A stretch of 64,000 bases of DNA from assembly GCF_015674855.1 (NCBI RefSeq), contig NZ_JADMLG010000008.1:1-64000 (forward strand), written 5' to 3'. Below the pieces are notes generated by a model. It ran no database searches. It worked only from the letters and a program-made list of their open reading frames with translations, and was not told where the DNA came from. Made by a program: the position numbers and the translations under genes. Of the stretch, positions 49,812 to 57,335 are shown in pieces. This DNA is from Nocardia bovistercoris (GTDB lineage: Bacteria; Actinomycetota; Actinomycetes; Mycobacteriales; Mycobacteriaceae). Position 1 is the stretch's first letter. Each line of letters starts with the position of its first letter.

Positions 49812-51023
49812 ATGAGACGAGCCGCGATCGTCGCCCCCGTCCGCACACCGAGTGGAGTGGAGGGCGGTGCGCTGACCGGAATGCCGCCCGACTGGCTCGC
49901 GACCACCGTCCTATCGGCCGTGATAGAGCGTTCCGGTATCGATCCGTGGCGCATCGAGGACGTCGCGATGGCCTGTGTCGACGTCGGCGCGCCCGAACTC
50001 GGCCGCCGCGCCGCGCGCGGCGCCGGACTCCCCTTCGCCGTACCGGGTTTCCTCACCGACCGGCGCAGCGGCAGCGGGCTGCAGGCCGTGATCACCGCCG
50101 CCATGATGATCCAGACCGGCGCCGCCGACGTGGTGGTCGCGGGCGGCGTGGAATGCGCTTCCGATCCGCTCGGCCACGACCGCGCGCGCTCGGTGGAACT
50201 CGCCAACGCCGAGCAAGTGGCGCGCTACTACGGCATCCGGCGTGCCGAAGCCGACGAATTCGCGGTCGCCAGTCACCGCAAAGCGGCGCGCGCGTGGCGG
50301 CAGGGCACCTTCGCGGCGGAGGTCATCCCGGTCGGCGTCACCGCCGAACCGCCCGGCTGGGGCGGCGAACCCGGCTTCGACACCGCGGGACACCGGATAT
50401 CACGTGACGAGGGCGTGCGCGACGACGTGTCGACCCACACGCTCGCCGCGCTGCGCCCGCTGCTGTCCCACGGTGTGGTGACCGCGGGGAATATGAGCGC
50501 GCACCGGCACGGCGCGTCGGGCTGCCTCGTCGTCGCCGAGGACCGGCTCGAAGAACTCGGGCTGACGCCGATGGCGTTCCTGGTCGGCTGGGCCGCCGCC
50601 GGATGCTCCTCCGACACCGCGACCCTCGGCGCGGCGCCCGCGGTCGCCAAATTACTCGGCCACACCGGATTCGATCTCGACGAGATCGACCTCATCGAGG
50701 TCAACGAGGGTTTCGCCGTCGAGGTGCTTGCCCTGGCGCGGGAATGGGACATCGATCCGCGCGCCCGCCTGAACGTGAACGGGTCGTCGATCGCGCTCGG
50801 CCACCCGGTCGGGGCGACCGGGCTGCGCATCATGACCACGATGCTGCACGAGTTGTCGCGCACCGAAGGGCGTTACGGGCTCGAGGCCATCGCGCTCGGA
50901 CACGATCACGGCATCGCGGCGCTGTTCGAGTCGGCGGACACCGGTCCGACGGTCGAGGCGCCGCGCGGTGCGCGGTTCCACGGTGTGCGGCCCGCGCGCA
51001 GGCCCGGTCGGCACCGGGCCTGA
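49812..51023 (+). CDS. Thiolase-family protein lacking both catalytic cysteines
   Basis: 403 residues from ATG 49812 with AAGGAG 10 bases upstream. Thiolase fold throughout (VRTPSGVEGGALTG, VVVAGGVECASDPLG, NVNGSSIALGHPVGATGLRI). The nucleophile motif, normally NRxCxSGLQA, reads TDRRSGSGLQA (Ser for Cys), and the C-terminal CxGGGxG reads ALGHDHGIAALFE (Ala for Cys). The His of GHPVGATG is kept. Confirmed at the nucleotide level (CGC AGC GGC AGC). It cannot work as a normal acetyl-CoA acyltransferase; it may be a binding or condensing protein, or inactive. No thiolase partner adjacent. Confidence 0.88.
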   Translation: MRRAAIVAPVRTPSGVEGGALTGMPPDWLATTVLSAVIERSGIDPWRIEDVAMACVDVGAPELGRRAARGAGLPFAVPGFLTDRRSGSGLQAVITAAMMIQTGAADVVVAGGVECASDPLGHDRARSVELANAEQVARYYGIRRAEADEFAVASHRKAARAWRQGTFAAEVIPVGVTAEPPGWGGEPGFDTAGHRISRDEGVRDDVSTHTLAALRPLLSHGVVTAGNMSAHRHGASGCLVVAEDRLEELGLTPMAFLVGWAAAGCSSDTATLGAAPAVAKLLGHTGFDLDEIDLIEVNEGFAVEVLALAREWDIDPRARLNVNGSSIALGHPVGATGLRIMTTMLHELSRTEGRYGLEAIALGHDHGIAALFESADTGPTVEAPRGARFHGVRPARRPGRHRA

Positions 51024-51028
51024 CGCCG

Positions 51029-51316
51029 CTACTTGGTGCGCGGACGGGAGTGGAAGCCCAAGCCCTCGTCCTGCGCGCCCATCCACGCCGCTTCGTCGGA
51101 TTTGCTGTCGGGTACGTAGATGGTGTTCCTCGGGCCGCCAGCGACCTCGGGCGGCGGCGACTGCTCGAAGTCCTCGGCGTCGATGACGAGCCGCTCCAAG
51201 TCGTTTTCCAAGCGCCGCACGGTCTTCGCGTCACCGTAGTGGGAACGTAGTGCGCCGATGGATTGCCGGAGCTGTCCGACCGCGTAGCGTAGTTCCGCGA
51301 TGTCGCTGCGTGTCAT
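51029..51316 (-). CDS. Conserved small coiled-coil protein, function unknown
   Basis: 95 residues with an ideal AGGAGGTAACG-ATG start. Residues 1-50 are a predicted helical coiled coil (ELRYAVGQLRQSIGALRSHY, RRLENDLERLVIDAEDF); the C-terminal half is Pro/Asp/Gly-rich (PRNTIYVPDSKSDEAAW) and probably extended. Convergent with the thiolase gene, five bases apart. Not recognised. Confidence 0.7.
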   Translation of the reverse strand: MTRSDIAELRYAVGQLRQSIGALRSHYGDAKTVRRLENDLERLVIDAEDFEQSPPPEVAGGPRNTIYVPDSKSDEAAWMGAQDEGLGFHSRPRTK

Positions 51317-51591
51317 CGTTACCTCCTGTGATGGTCAGCGGATACCCGAGCCGGCGCCCGCGCGTCGACCCCGGCGGAACCGCATGTGGGCGCGCGACAC
51401 CAGTCGTGTGATCCACCACACAACGTGATCTACAACACAGTACAGAAGAATTCGGCGACAGGCTCGTGGGATTCGAAACAGGGTGAGTTTGCCTGCCGAT
51501 TGCCTCGCCTCGTCGCGATACTCGTCAAGCCTGCGCCCGTCCGGCGGGCCGCGCAACCGGCGACCCGCGACGACACCCCTCGAAACCGGCC

Positions 51592-52554
51592 TCAGCCTGC
51601 GACGGCCATCCCGGAACCCGGTGCGGCGAAGCCGGTGCGCGCCCGCTCGACCAACGCGACGAGCGAGAGTGCCACCTCCTCTGCTCGCTCCAGGATCACA
51701 CTGTGTCCAGCCCCATCGACTCGCACCAGTTCCGACCCGGCGAGCTGGGAGGCGAGCACCACCGAATGCGCGAACGGGACCACGATGTCGGCGGTGCCCG
51801 CGAGCACCAGCGCCGGAATCGCGCCGAGGCTGTGCAGGGTGGCCGTCTCGTCGAACGCGATCAGCGAGGTCAGGAAACTCGCCATGGTCAGCAGCGGTGT
51901 GTCGTTGAGCATGGCCGTCGCGACCGCGGCCATCCTCGGATTCACCTTCCGTGTGCCGAACTGCGCCTCCCGCACGATCGGTTCGAAGATCCTGCGCGTC
52001 ATCCGCTTCGATGCCTGCATCATCCGCGGCGCGCGCAGCACCGCCACCTGGAGCGAGCTCACCGCGTACCGGTGCAGGAACCGCCCGAGCCCGACCTCGG
52101 TGAGCCCGTTCGCCGCGCCCGCGATCAGCGCGAGGCCGACGACGCGGGTTCCGATGGTGTGCGGGAACAGTCGGGCGTAGGACAGGGTCACCATCGCGCC
52201 CATCGAATGGCCGACCAGGATCAGCGGACCGGTCGGCGCGACGACGCGCAATACCGCGTCCAGGTCGTGGCCGAGTTGGTCGATCGTGTAGGTCGTCGGG
52301 TCGGCGGCGCCCGAATCGCCGTGTCCGCGATGGTCGTAGAACACCATGCGTATTCCGTCGTCCCACTGTCGCAGCAGGTGGTCGCGCAGATAGAACCAGG
52401 ATCGCGCGCGCAGGCAGTGTCCGTGCACGAAGGCGACGGTGAGCGCGGCGTCGTCGGCGCCGAGTACGCGCACCGCGATCGGGACGCCGTCGTCGGTCGA
52501 CACCGTCACGCGGCGGCCGTCCTCGTCGGCCCGTCGAGCGATGATCGTGGACAT
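51592..52554 (-). CDS. Alpha/beta-fold hydrolase
   Basis: 320 residues, AGGAGG 6 bases before ATG 52554. VAFVHGHCLRARSWFYLR (oxyanion), YDHRGHGDSG, nucleophile LVGHSMGAMV, acid in GTADIVVPF and His in DGAGHSVILER. A cap of about 90 residues (basic, FLHRYAVSSLQVAVLRAPRM) lies between strands 6 and 7. Lipase/esterase-like, no signal peptide. Alone on its strand; upstream DNA is unusually AT-rich. Confidence 0.88.
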   Translation of the reverse strand: MSTIIARRADEDGRRVTVSTDDGVPIAVRVLGADDAALTVAFVHGHCLRARSWFYLRDHLLRQWDDGIRMVFYDHRGHGDSGAADPTTYTIDQLGHDLDAVLRVVAPTGPLILVGHSMGAMVTLSYARLFPHTIGTRVVGLALIAGAANGLTEVGLGRFLHRYAVSSLQVAVLRAPRMMQASKRMTRRIFEPIVREAQFGTRKVNPRMAAVATAMLNDTPLLTMASFLTSLIAFDETATLHSLGAIPALVLAGTADIVVPFAHSVVLASQLAGSELVRVDGAGHSVILERAEEVALSLVALVERARTGFAAPGSGMAVAG

Positions 52555-53104
52555 GATTCCTCCTGTCGTCGACCCGATGGACGGAGCGTTCTTGTCCGGT
52601 TGTCGGTGATTGTTTCCACCGCGTTAGCCGCTCATACCAGGCGTTATGCACATGTTGCGCAATCGAGGTCGCCGGTCGATCGAGAGCCATCTTCGAGTAT
52701 CTAACCTTCTCTAGCTGAAATATTAGATGGCTATAGTTAATCCTGATGTGAGAGATGTTCCGGATAATCTAAATTAATCTAGTGAAATACATAGAATTAA
52801 TTAGATTGAGTGCGATATGACCAAGTCACTGCTTCTGTTGGGCCGTCTATTCCATGCGCTGGATGCTGGAATACTCTCCTGCGGACCGCGTCTCGCGAAC
52901 CGATACGAACCGTTCCCGATACCCTCGCATCGCACCCGGTCGATCCGATGCGCGAGACCCGCACCCCCGGATGAACTCTCGGTTACCGCTACCGAGGTGA
53001 ACGCCTGACGCGCGGATGTGATCATGGATGGTCGCGTTCCACGCGAACGGATTTCGACCCGTGCCGTTCGAGGTGCGAACGATCACCGGAGGTGAAGGGC
53101 TGCC
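52555..53104. other. AT-rich intergenic island with repeated TTAGAT motif
   Basis: 550 bases. 52680-52815 is far more AT-rich than the rest of the window and contains ATCTAA/TTAGAT five times or nearly so, including an inverted pair AATCTAAATTAAT (52766-52778) / ATTAATTAGATT (52796-52807). A 63-codon ORF (52817-53008) begins there without a ribosome site and is not convincing. 53009-53104 is ordinary sequence leading to the next gene. Confidence 0.6.
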
Positions 53105-53518
53105 GTGCCGAACGAACGATTCCCCACCAAGGGCGAAGTGCTGCGCGCCTGCCGAGGCGTCGACCACGCGGGCCACCCCATGCTCCGCGCCGCCTACGCC
53201 CTGACCACCCTGCACGAACGCCGCCTGTTCGAAGGCGCCGACCCGCACACCGACGGCCGCAGCGCGGGACTGGTACACGAGATAGACCACTGGGTCCGCC
53301 GCCAACTCCCCCCGACCCACACCGCCACCGCCGTCCACACCGAATCCATCGGCGCCATCGTCGACCGCATAGCCGCCTACACCGCCACCACCTACGCCGC
53401 CCTCGCCGCAGGCTCCCCCGACCGCCTCGCCACCGAACGGCAACGCCTCGCCGCCCTCGCCACCACCTACGAACACCTCACCGACGACGTGGTGGCGGGC
53501 CGCCGCCGCCTCCCGTAA
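53105..53518 (+). CDS. DUF4254-like protein
   Basis: 137 residues from GTG 53105 with GGAGGTG 11-17 bases upstream. Helical, His/Asp/Glu-rich: LTTLHERRLFEGADPHTDGR then SAGLVHEIDHWVRRQL resembles the DUF4254 signature. C-terminal half is long helices (DRLATERQRLAALATTYEHL). Unusual use of ATA codons. Family assignment moderate; function unknown. Confidence 0.6.
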   Translation: MPNERFPTKGEVLRACRGVDHAGHPMLRAAYALTTLHERRLFEGADPHTDGRSAGLVHEIDHWVRRQLPPTHTATAVHTESIGAIVDRIAAYTATTYAALAAGSPDRLATERQRLAALATTYEHLTDDVVAGRRRLP

Positions 53519-53583
53519 CCACCGCGCACAGCCGGGCAGGTTCGATTGGCGCCGAATGGCATTCGGCAGCCATAGCGGAGATG

Positions 53584-54765
53584 TCAGACGCTGCGGAGGT
53601 AGCGGCCGAAGTGGGGGACGGTGAAGCCTATGGTGCCGCGTTCGGCGGAGTAGATGAGGCCCTTTTTTATGAGGCCGTCTCGGGCGGGGGAGAGGGAGGC
53701 GGGTTTGCGGCCGAGTTCGGAGGCTACGGCGGAGGTGGCAACGGGGCCGTCGTCGCCGGAGAGGTCGGCCATGGCTCGCATGTATTCGCGTTCGGCGGGG
53801 GTGGCGCGTTCGTAGCGGGAGCCGAAGAATCCAACGGCGAGTTCCTCTTCGGCGGTGGGGGAGGCGACTTCGACGTCTTCGGCGGTGATGGGGCTCTCCG
53901 GGGCCTGGTCCCAGGCGGCCTTGCCGTAAGCCTGGACGAAATAGGGGTAGCCGTCGGCTCGTTCGTAGAGGGCGTCGAGCGCTTCGGTGGTGAAGGCGAC
54001 GTCCTCGCGTTCGGCGGGGGCGATGAGGGCCTGGTTCGCGGAGTCGCGGTCGAGGCGGTCGATGCGGTGGTAGCTGAACAGGCGTTCGGAGTAGCTCTTC
54101 GAGGCCGACAGTACGGCCGGTAGGTGGGGTAGGCCCGCGCCGACCACGATCAGCGGGGCCGCGTCCTGGCTCAGTTCGTGGCAGGCGCCGCAGATGGCGG
54201 AGACGTCGGCGGCGCCGAGATCCTGCATCTCGTCGATGAATATCGCGATGCCGACGCCGATGTCGCCCGCGAGCCCGGCGGCTTCCTTGAGCAGTTCGAC
54301 CAGGTCGATCTCGATGTCTCCGGAGTCGGCGCGCCCGGAGACGGCAGGCACGTCGATGCCGGGCTGCCAGCGGTCCCGCATGCCCTTGTCGGCGGTGGCG
54401 CGCAACGCGAAAGCCTTGAGGATGCCGAGGAAGTCGTCGACGCGTTCGGGATTGCGGTGCGACATGGCGATCGCGCGCGCGGCCGTGTGCAGTGCCGAGG
54501 ACAGCGGGCGGCGCAGTTCCTGATCGGGTCGCGCCTCGATCTTGCCGGTGCCCCAGTTGCGCGAGACGGCGGCGGAGCGGAGCTGGTTGAGCAGGACGGT
54601 CTTCCCGACGCCGCGCAGACCGGTGAGCATGACGCTGCGTTCAGGACGCCCGCGTGCGATCCGTTCGAGCACGATGTCGAAGGCGGTGAGTTGTTTGTCG
54701 CGCCCGGCCAATTCGGGTGGGCGCTGTCCGGCTCCGGGAGCATACGGATTCCGCACGGGGTCCAT
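53584..54765 (-). CDS. AAA-type ATPase with winged-helix C-terminus
   Basis: 393 residues. Walker A VMLTGLRGVGKTVLLN (about 45-60), Walker B IAIFIDEMQDLG (about 173-184), sensor region LIVVGAGLPHLP and an arginine in YSERLFSYHRIDRL. The C-terminal 90 residues include SAVASELGRKPASLSPARDG, a winged helix. This is the ORC/Cdc6-like or STAND-like 'ATP-binding protein' seen across actinobacteria. Divergent from a small acidic protein gene. Role unknown. Confidence 0.85.
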   Translation of the reverse strand: MDPVRNPYAPGAGQRPPELAGRDKQLTAFDIVLERIARGRPERSVMLTGLRGVGKTVLLNQLRSAAVSRNWGTGKIEARPDQELRRPLSSALHTAARAIAMSHRNPERVDDFLGILKAFALRATADKGMRDRWQPGIDVPAVSGRADSGDIEIDLVELLKEAAGLAGDIGVGIAIFIDEMQDLGAADVSAICGACHELSQDAAPLIVVGAGLPHLPAVLSASKSYSERLFSYHRIDRLDRDSANQALIAPAEREDVAFTTEALDALYERADGYPYFVQAYGKAAWDQAPESPITAEDVEVASPTAEEELAVGFFGSRYERATPAEREYMRAMADLSGDDGPVATSAVASELGRKPASLSPARDGLIKKGLIYSAERGTIGFTVPHFGRYLRSV

Positions 54766-54938
54766 GCGGTAACACCGTAGCCGCTCTAGTCCGGAAAATC
54801 TGGGCCAGTCTAGGGTGAGTGATAGAGACCGCTAGTGAACCCTGGTTCCCGAGGGGCGCTGCTTTGGCGCGCCGGAACTCGGCTGCCTACTCTGATGGCA
54901 TCCGATGCGTGGTGGCCGCGTGCTGACGAGAGGGTGTC

Positions 54939-55250
54939 ATGATCGAGGGGTCGCAGGAGTCTCAGGACGACGAACCGGGCGAGGAGTCCGTCGACGACGA
55001 CGCCGAACTCACCGAGAAGATCATCGAGGCCGTCGGCGCGTGGCCGATTCCCGATGGCGCGGAGCGGGCGCGGCGTATCCAGGAGAATCTGATGGCGGCG
55101 GTTCGCGGCGCCTTTCCCGATCCGCAGATGGTCGCCTACCTCGCGGTGGGGCCGCTGATGGTGGCCATGGGCCGGATCGAGGTCGAGTTGCTGGACGCGC
55201 GGCGCAGAATCGGCGAGCTCGAACGCGCACTCGCCGAACGGGATAGCTAG
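54939..55250 (+). CDS. Small acidic protein, function unknown
   Basis: 103 residues from ATG 54939 (GAGGGTGTC upstream). The N-terminal 25 residues are Asp/Glu-rich and probably disordered; then two helices (ERARRIQENLMAAVRGAF; GRIEVELLDARRRIGELERA), the last a likely coiled coil. Divergent from the AAA ATPase, 173 bases apart. Not recognised. Confidence 0.65.
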   Translation: MIEGSQESQDDEPGEESVDDDAELTEKIIEAVGAWPIPDGAERARRIQENLMAAVRGAFPDPQMVAYLAVGPLMVAMGRIEVELLDARRRIGELERALAERDS

Positions 55251-55458
55251 CTGAGTGGTTGCCACAACCGGCGCATCCGGTTTCGAGATCCAATCGTTAC
55301 CCGGAGGGGTTGTCGGACGCGTGTTCGATTGCCGGGCGATTTCGCACAGTTTCGGAAAATGCTGGTCTGTGCGCTGGACAACAGTGCGCCCGCATCGTAA
55401 TCTTCTCGTGACTTAGTGGAGTCTGTCGTTTCGTCCAGGAATCGGCGCCACTGAGTCA

Positions 55459-55604
55459 CCGCCTAATCGGCTGTCGGGGCTAATGTTCCGGCTGTCGAGC
55501 CGGGGACCCACAGGTTCGTCTGGGGTGAATCCGCAACGGTATAGTCGCCGGCGCGGTAGGGCCGATCTTCCCGGCCCGAACCCGTCAGCTAACTCGGTCG
55601 GCGG
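55459..55604 (+). ncRNA. c-di-AMP riboswitch (ydaO-yuaA class)
   Basis: Conserved blocks occur in order: GCCGGGGACCCA (about 55498-55509), TGGGGTGAATCCGCAACGGT, GGTAGGGCC, CCGAACCCGTCAGCTAACTC and GGTCGGCGG. The outer stem CCGCC (55459-55463) / GGCGG (55600-55604) closes it. It precedes an NlpC/P60 cell-wall hydrolase by 30 bases, a known target class in actinobacteria. These are off switches for c-di-AMP made by DisA. The upstream 55251-55458 shows nothing else. Confidence 0.95.
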
Positions 55605-55634
55605 GATGAGCAGGAAGATCGGAGACTCAGCTCG

Positions 55635-56288
55635 GTGGGTAAACACAGCTTGCAGCGGGAATCCCGGCTGTCGAATTCCGTCAAGGGCGCGCTCGTCCTG
55701 GGCGCGGCGGCCGCGACGACCGGTGCCATGCCCGCGATCAACGCGACGGCGGCCACCATCAACATCCCCGGCATCGGCGGTATCGACGTTCCGGTTCCCC
55801 AGGAATTCGACGCTCCGGTCCAGGAACTGAACAAGCAGCTGGAGCAGGCGCTTTCCGCCGCCCCCGCGATCCCGCCCGCCTCGCTGGGCACGCTGCCCCA
55901 GGTCCCGCAGGGTGGCTTGTTCGGCAACGTGCAGGAACACCAGACCCCCGCCGTCAAGGCTCTCGACGCCGCCAGGAGCAAGGTCGGCGCCCAGTACTCC
56001 TGGGGCGCCGCGGGTCCCGCGCGATTCGACTGCTCCGGCCTCGTGCAGTGGGCCTACCGCCAGGCCGGTATCGAACTGCCGCGCACAAGCTTCGAGCAGT
56101 CCCATGTCGGCGCTCCGGTGGCCTTCCAGAACCTGCAGCCGGGTGACATCGTCATCACCAACGGCGGCGGTCACGTCGGCATCTACGCGGGCGACGGCAA
56201 ACTGCTCAACGCCGTCCAGTCCGGCACCCCGGTCTCCTACACCACCCTCAGCCCCGACGACGTCGTCACCGCGCGCCGCGTCTCCTGA
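55635..56288 (+). CDS. NlpC/P60-family peptidoglycan endopeptidase (RipA/RpfA-like exported)
   Basis: 217 residues from GTG 55635 (MGKHSLQRESRLS, a leader typical of riboswitch-controlled Rpf/NlpC proteins). Signal peptide to about residue 38, an Ala/Pro linker (45-105), then the NlpC/P60 domain (about 108-217): catalytic Cys in RFDCSGLVQWAYRQAG, His in GGGHVGIYAGDG, and the GDIVIT strand. Cleaves peptide stems in peptidoglycan. Its only upstream control element is the c-di-AMP riboswitch. An S4 gene follows after 8 bases. Confidence 0.92.
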   Translation: MGKHSLQRESRLSNSVKGALVLGAAAATTGAMPAINATAATINIPGIGGIDVPVPQEFDAPVQELNKQLEQALSAAPAIPPASLGTLPQVPQGGLFGNVQEHQTPAVKALDAARSKVGAQYSWGAAGPARFDCSGLVQWAYRQAGIELPRTSFEQSHVGAPVAFQNLQPGDIVITNGGGHVGIYAGDGKLLNAVQSGTPVSYTTLSPDDVVTARRVS

Positions 56289-56296
56289 CGGGTTCT

Positions 56297-56692
56297 TTGG
56301 CCGAGCGGGCGTCACCCTCGCAAGCCCGCGTCGATTCGTGGACGTGGTCGGTACGCCTGTTCAAGACGAGGTCGGCTGCCGCCGAGGCGTGCCGTGGCGG
56401 ACATGTCCGCGTCAACGGCACCGCAGCCAAGCCCGCTCAGCAGGTCAAGCTCGGTGACGAGGTTCGTATTCGGGTGAGCGGTGTGGAACGCATCGTGATC
56501 GTGGAGCGGATCGTCACCAAACGGGTCAGCGCCCCCATCGCGGCGCAGTGCCTGATCGATCGGAGCCCGCCTCCGCCGCCGCGTGAGATCCTGGCCGTCA
56601 TGCCTCGCCGTGATCGTGGCGCCGGGCGACCTACCAAGCGTGAACGTCGCGAGACCGACCGTCTCCTCGGTCGCGACGTGCCGCCGACGTAG
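56297..56692 (+). CDS. S4-domain RNA-binding protein (Hsp15-like)
   Basis: 131 residues. Only TTG 56297 is available before the first stop, so the start is TTG, eight bases after the NlpC gene. The S4 domain at residues 11-60 (RVDSWTWSVRLFKTRSAAAE, GGHVRVNGTAAKPAQQVKLG) is followed by a basic tail (PRRDRGAGRPTKRERRETDR). Hsp15-type proteins bind stalled 50S subunits or rRNA. Read-through from the riboswitch-controlled gene is likely. Confidence 0.8.
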   Translation: MAERASPSQARVDSWTWSVRLFKTRSAAAEACRGGHVRVNGTAAKPAQQVKLGDEVRIRVSGVERIVIVERIVTKRVSAPIAAQCLIDRSPPPPPREILAVMPRRDRGAGRPTKRERRETDRLLGRDVPPT

Positions 56693-56894
56693 TGCCCGGC
56701 GTTTCCTGGACCGGCGGGGTTCGAAACGTCGCCGAGCGGCTCGACGCAGGCGCCGCGATTGCGGTTGTCACCGATGCTCCGAGCGCGACTCGTTGTGAAC
56801 CGACACATGTGATCGGATTCCGACGGTCACGACCCGCCGCTCGACTTGCCGTAGCCAGAAGATTGCCCGACTAACCGGACTGGCGTCGGGAAGG

Positions 56895-57284
56895 TCATGG
56901 CAGGTCGGCGATCTTGGCCGGAATCTCGATGTCCTCGTCGGCCCAGTGGATCGCGCAGACCCGGTGGTACCCGTCCGCGATCACGGTCGGCACGGCCCGC
57001 CGGAAGTCTCCGCGCACCAGCAGGACCGGTGACAGCGCCTTCCCATTGTTGATCTTGATGAGATCTCGCCGGACGTGCGGATTGTCGGCGGACAGCAGCT
57101 CGAGCCCGGCGGCGCGCAGAATGTCCTTGGCCTTCTTGTGCACGATCGGCGCGTCCCGCAACCGCGCGACCACGGTATCGACCAGTTCCTGGTCGCCGAG
57201 CAGTTCGAGGTAGTCGGCGGCGGCCGGATAGTCGTGTTCGTCCGGATGGTTCTTCCAGGTGACGGCGATGGTTTCGGAGGTCAT
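56895..57284 (-). CDS. Stand-alone ParB/Srx-fold-like protein
   Basis: 129 residues from ATG 57284 with GGAGG absent; GAGCT upstream. The C-terminal half has the ParB/sulfiredoxin-type pattern LIKINNGKALSPVLLV then VIADGYHRVCAIHWADED (Gx[HR]R box). The first 60 residues are helical (DQELVDTVVARLRDAPIVHK). No DNA-binding domain follows, so it is not a partition ParB. Conserved hypothetical in actinobacteria; nucleotide or phosphate binding is plausible. Confidence 0.6.
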   Translation of the reverse strand: MTSETIAVTWKNHPDEHDYPAAADYLELLGDQELVDTVVARLRDAPIVHKKAKDILRAAGLELLSADNPHVRRDLIKINNGKALSPVLLVRGDFRRAVPTVIADGYHRVCAIHWADEDIEIPAKIADLP

Positions 57285-57335
57285 AGCTCATCATCGCCCC
57301 CGGGCCGCCTGATCCCGGATACCGACGGCGGCGCG

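Noticed and set aside
52817..53008. 63-codon ORF starting in the AT-rich island
   Set aside because: No ribosome site, composition not coding-like, no similarity recognised.
55251..55340. Possible tRNA-like sequence (CTGAGTGGTT ... GTTCGATTGCCGGG)
   Set aside because: No acceptor stem, anticodon arm or correct spacing could be drawn.
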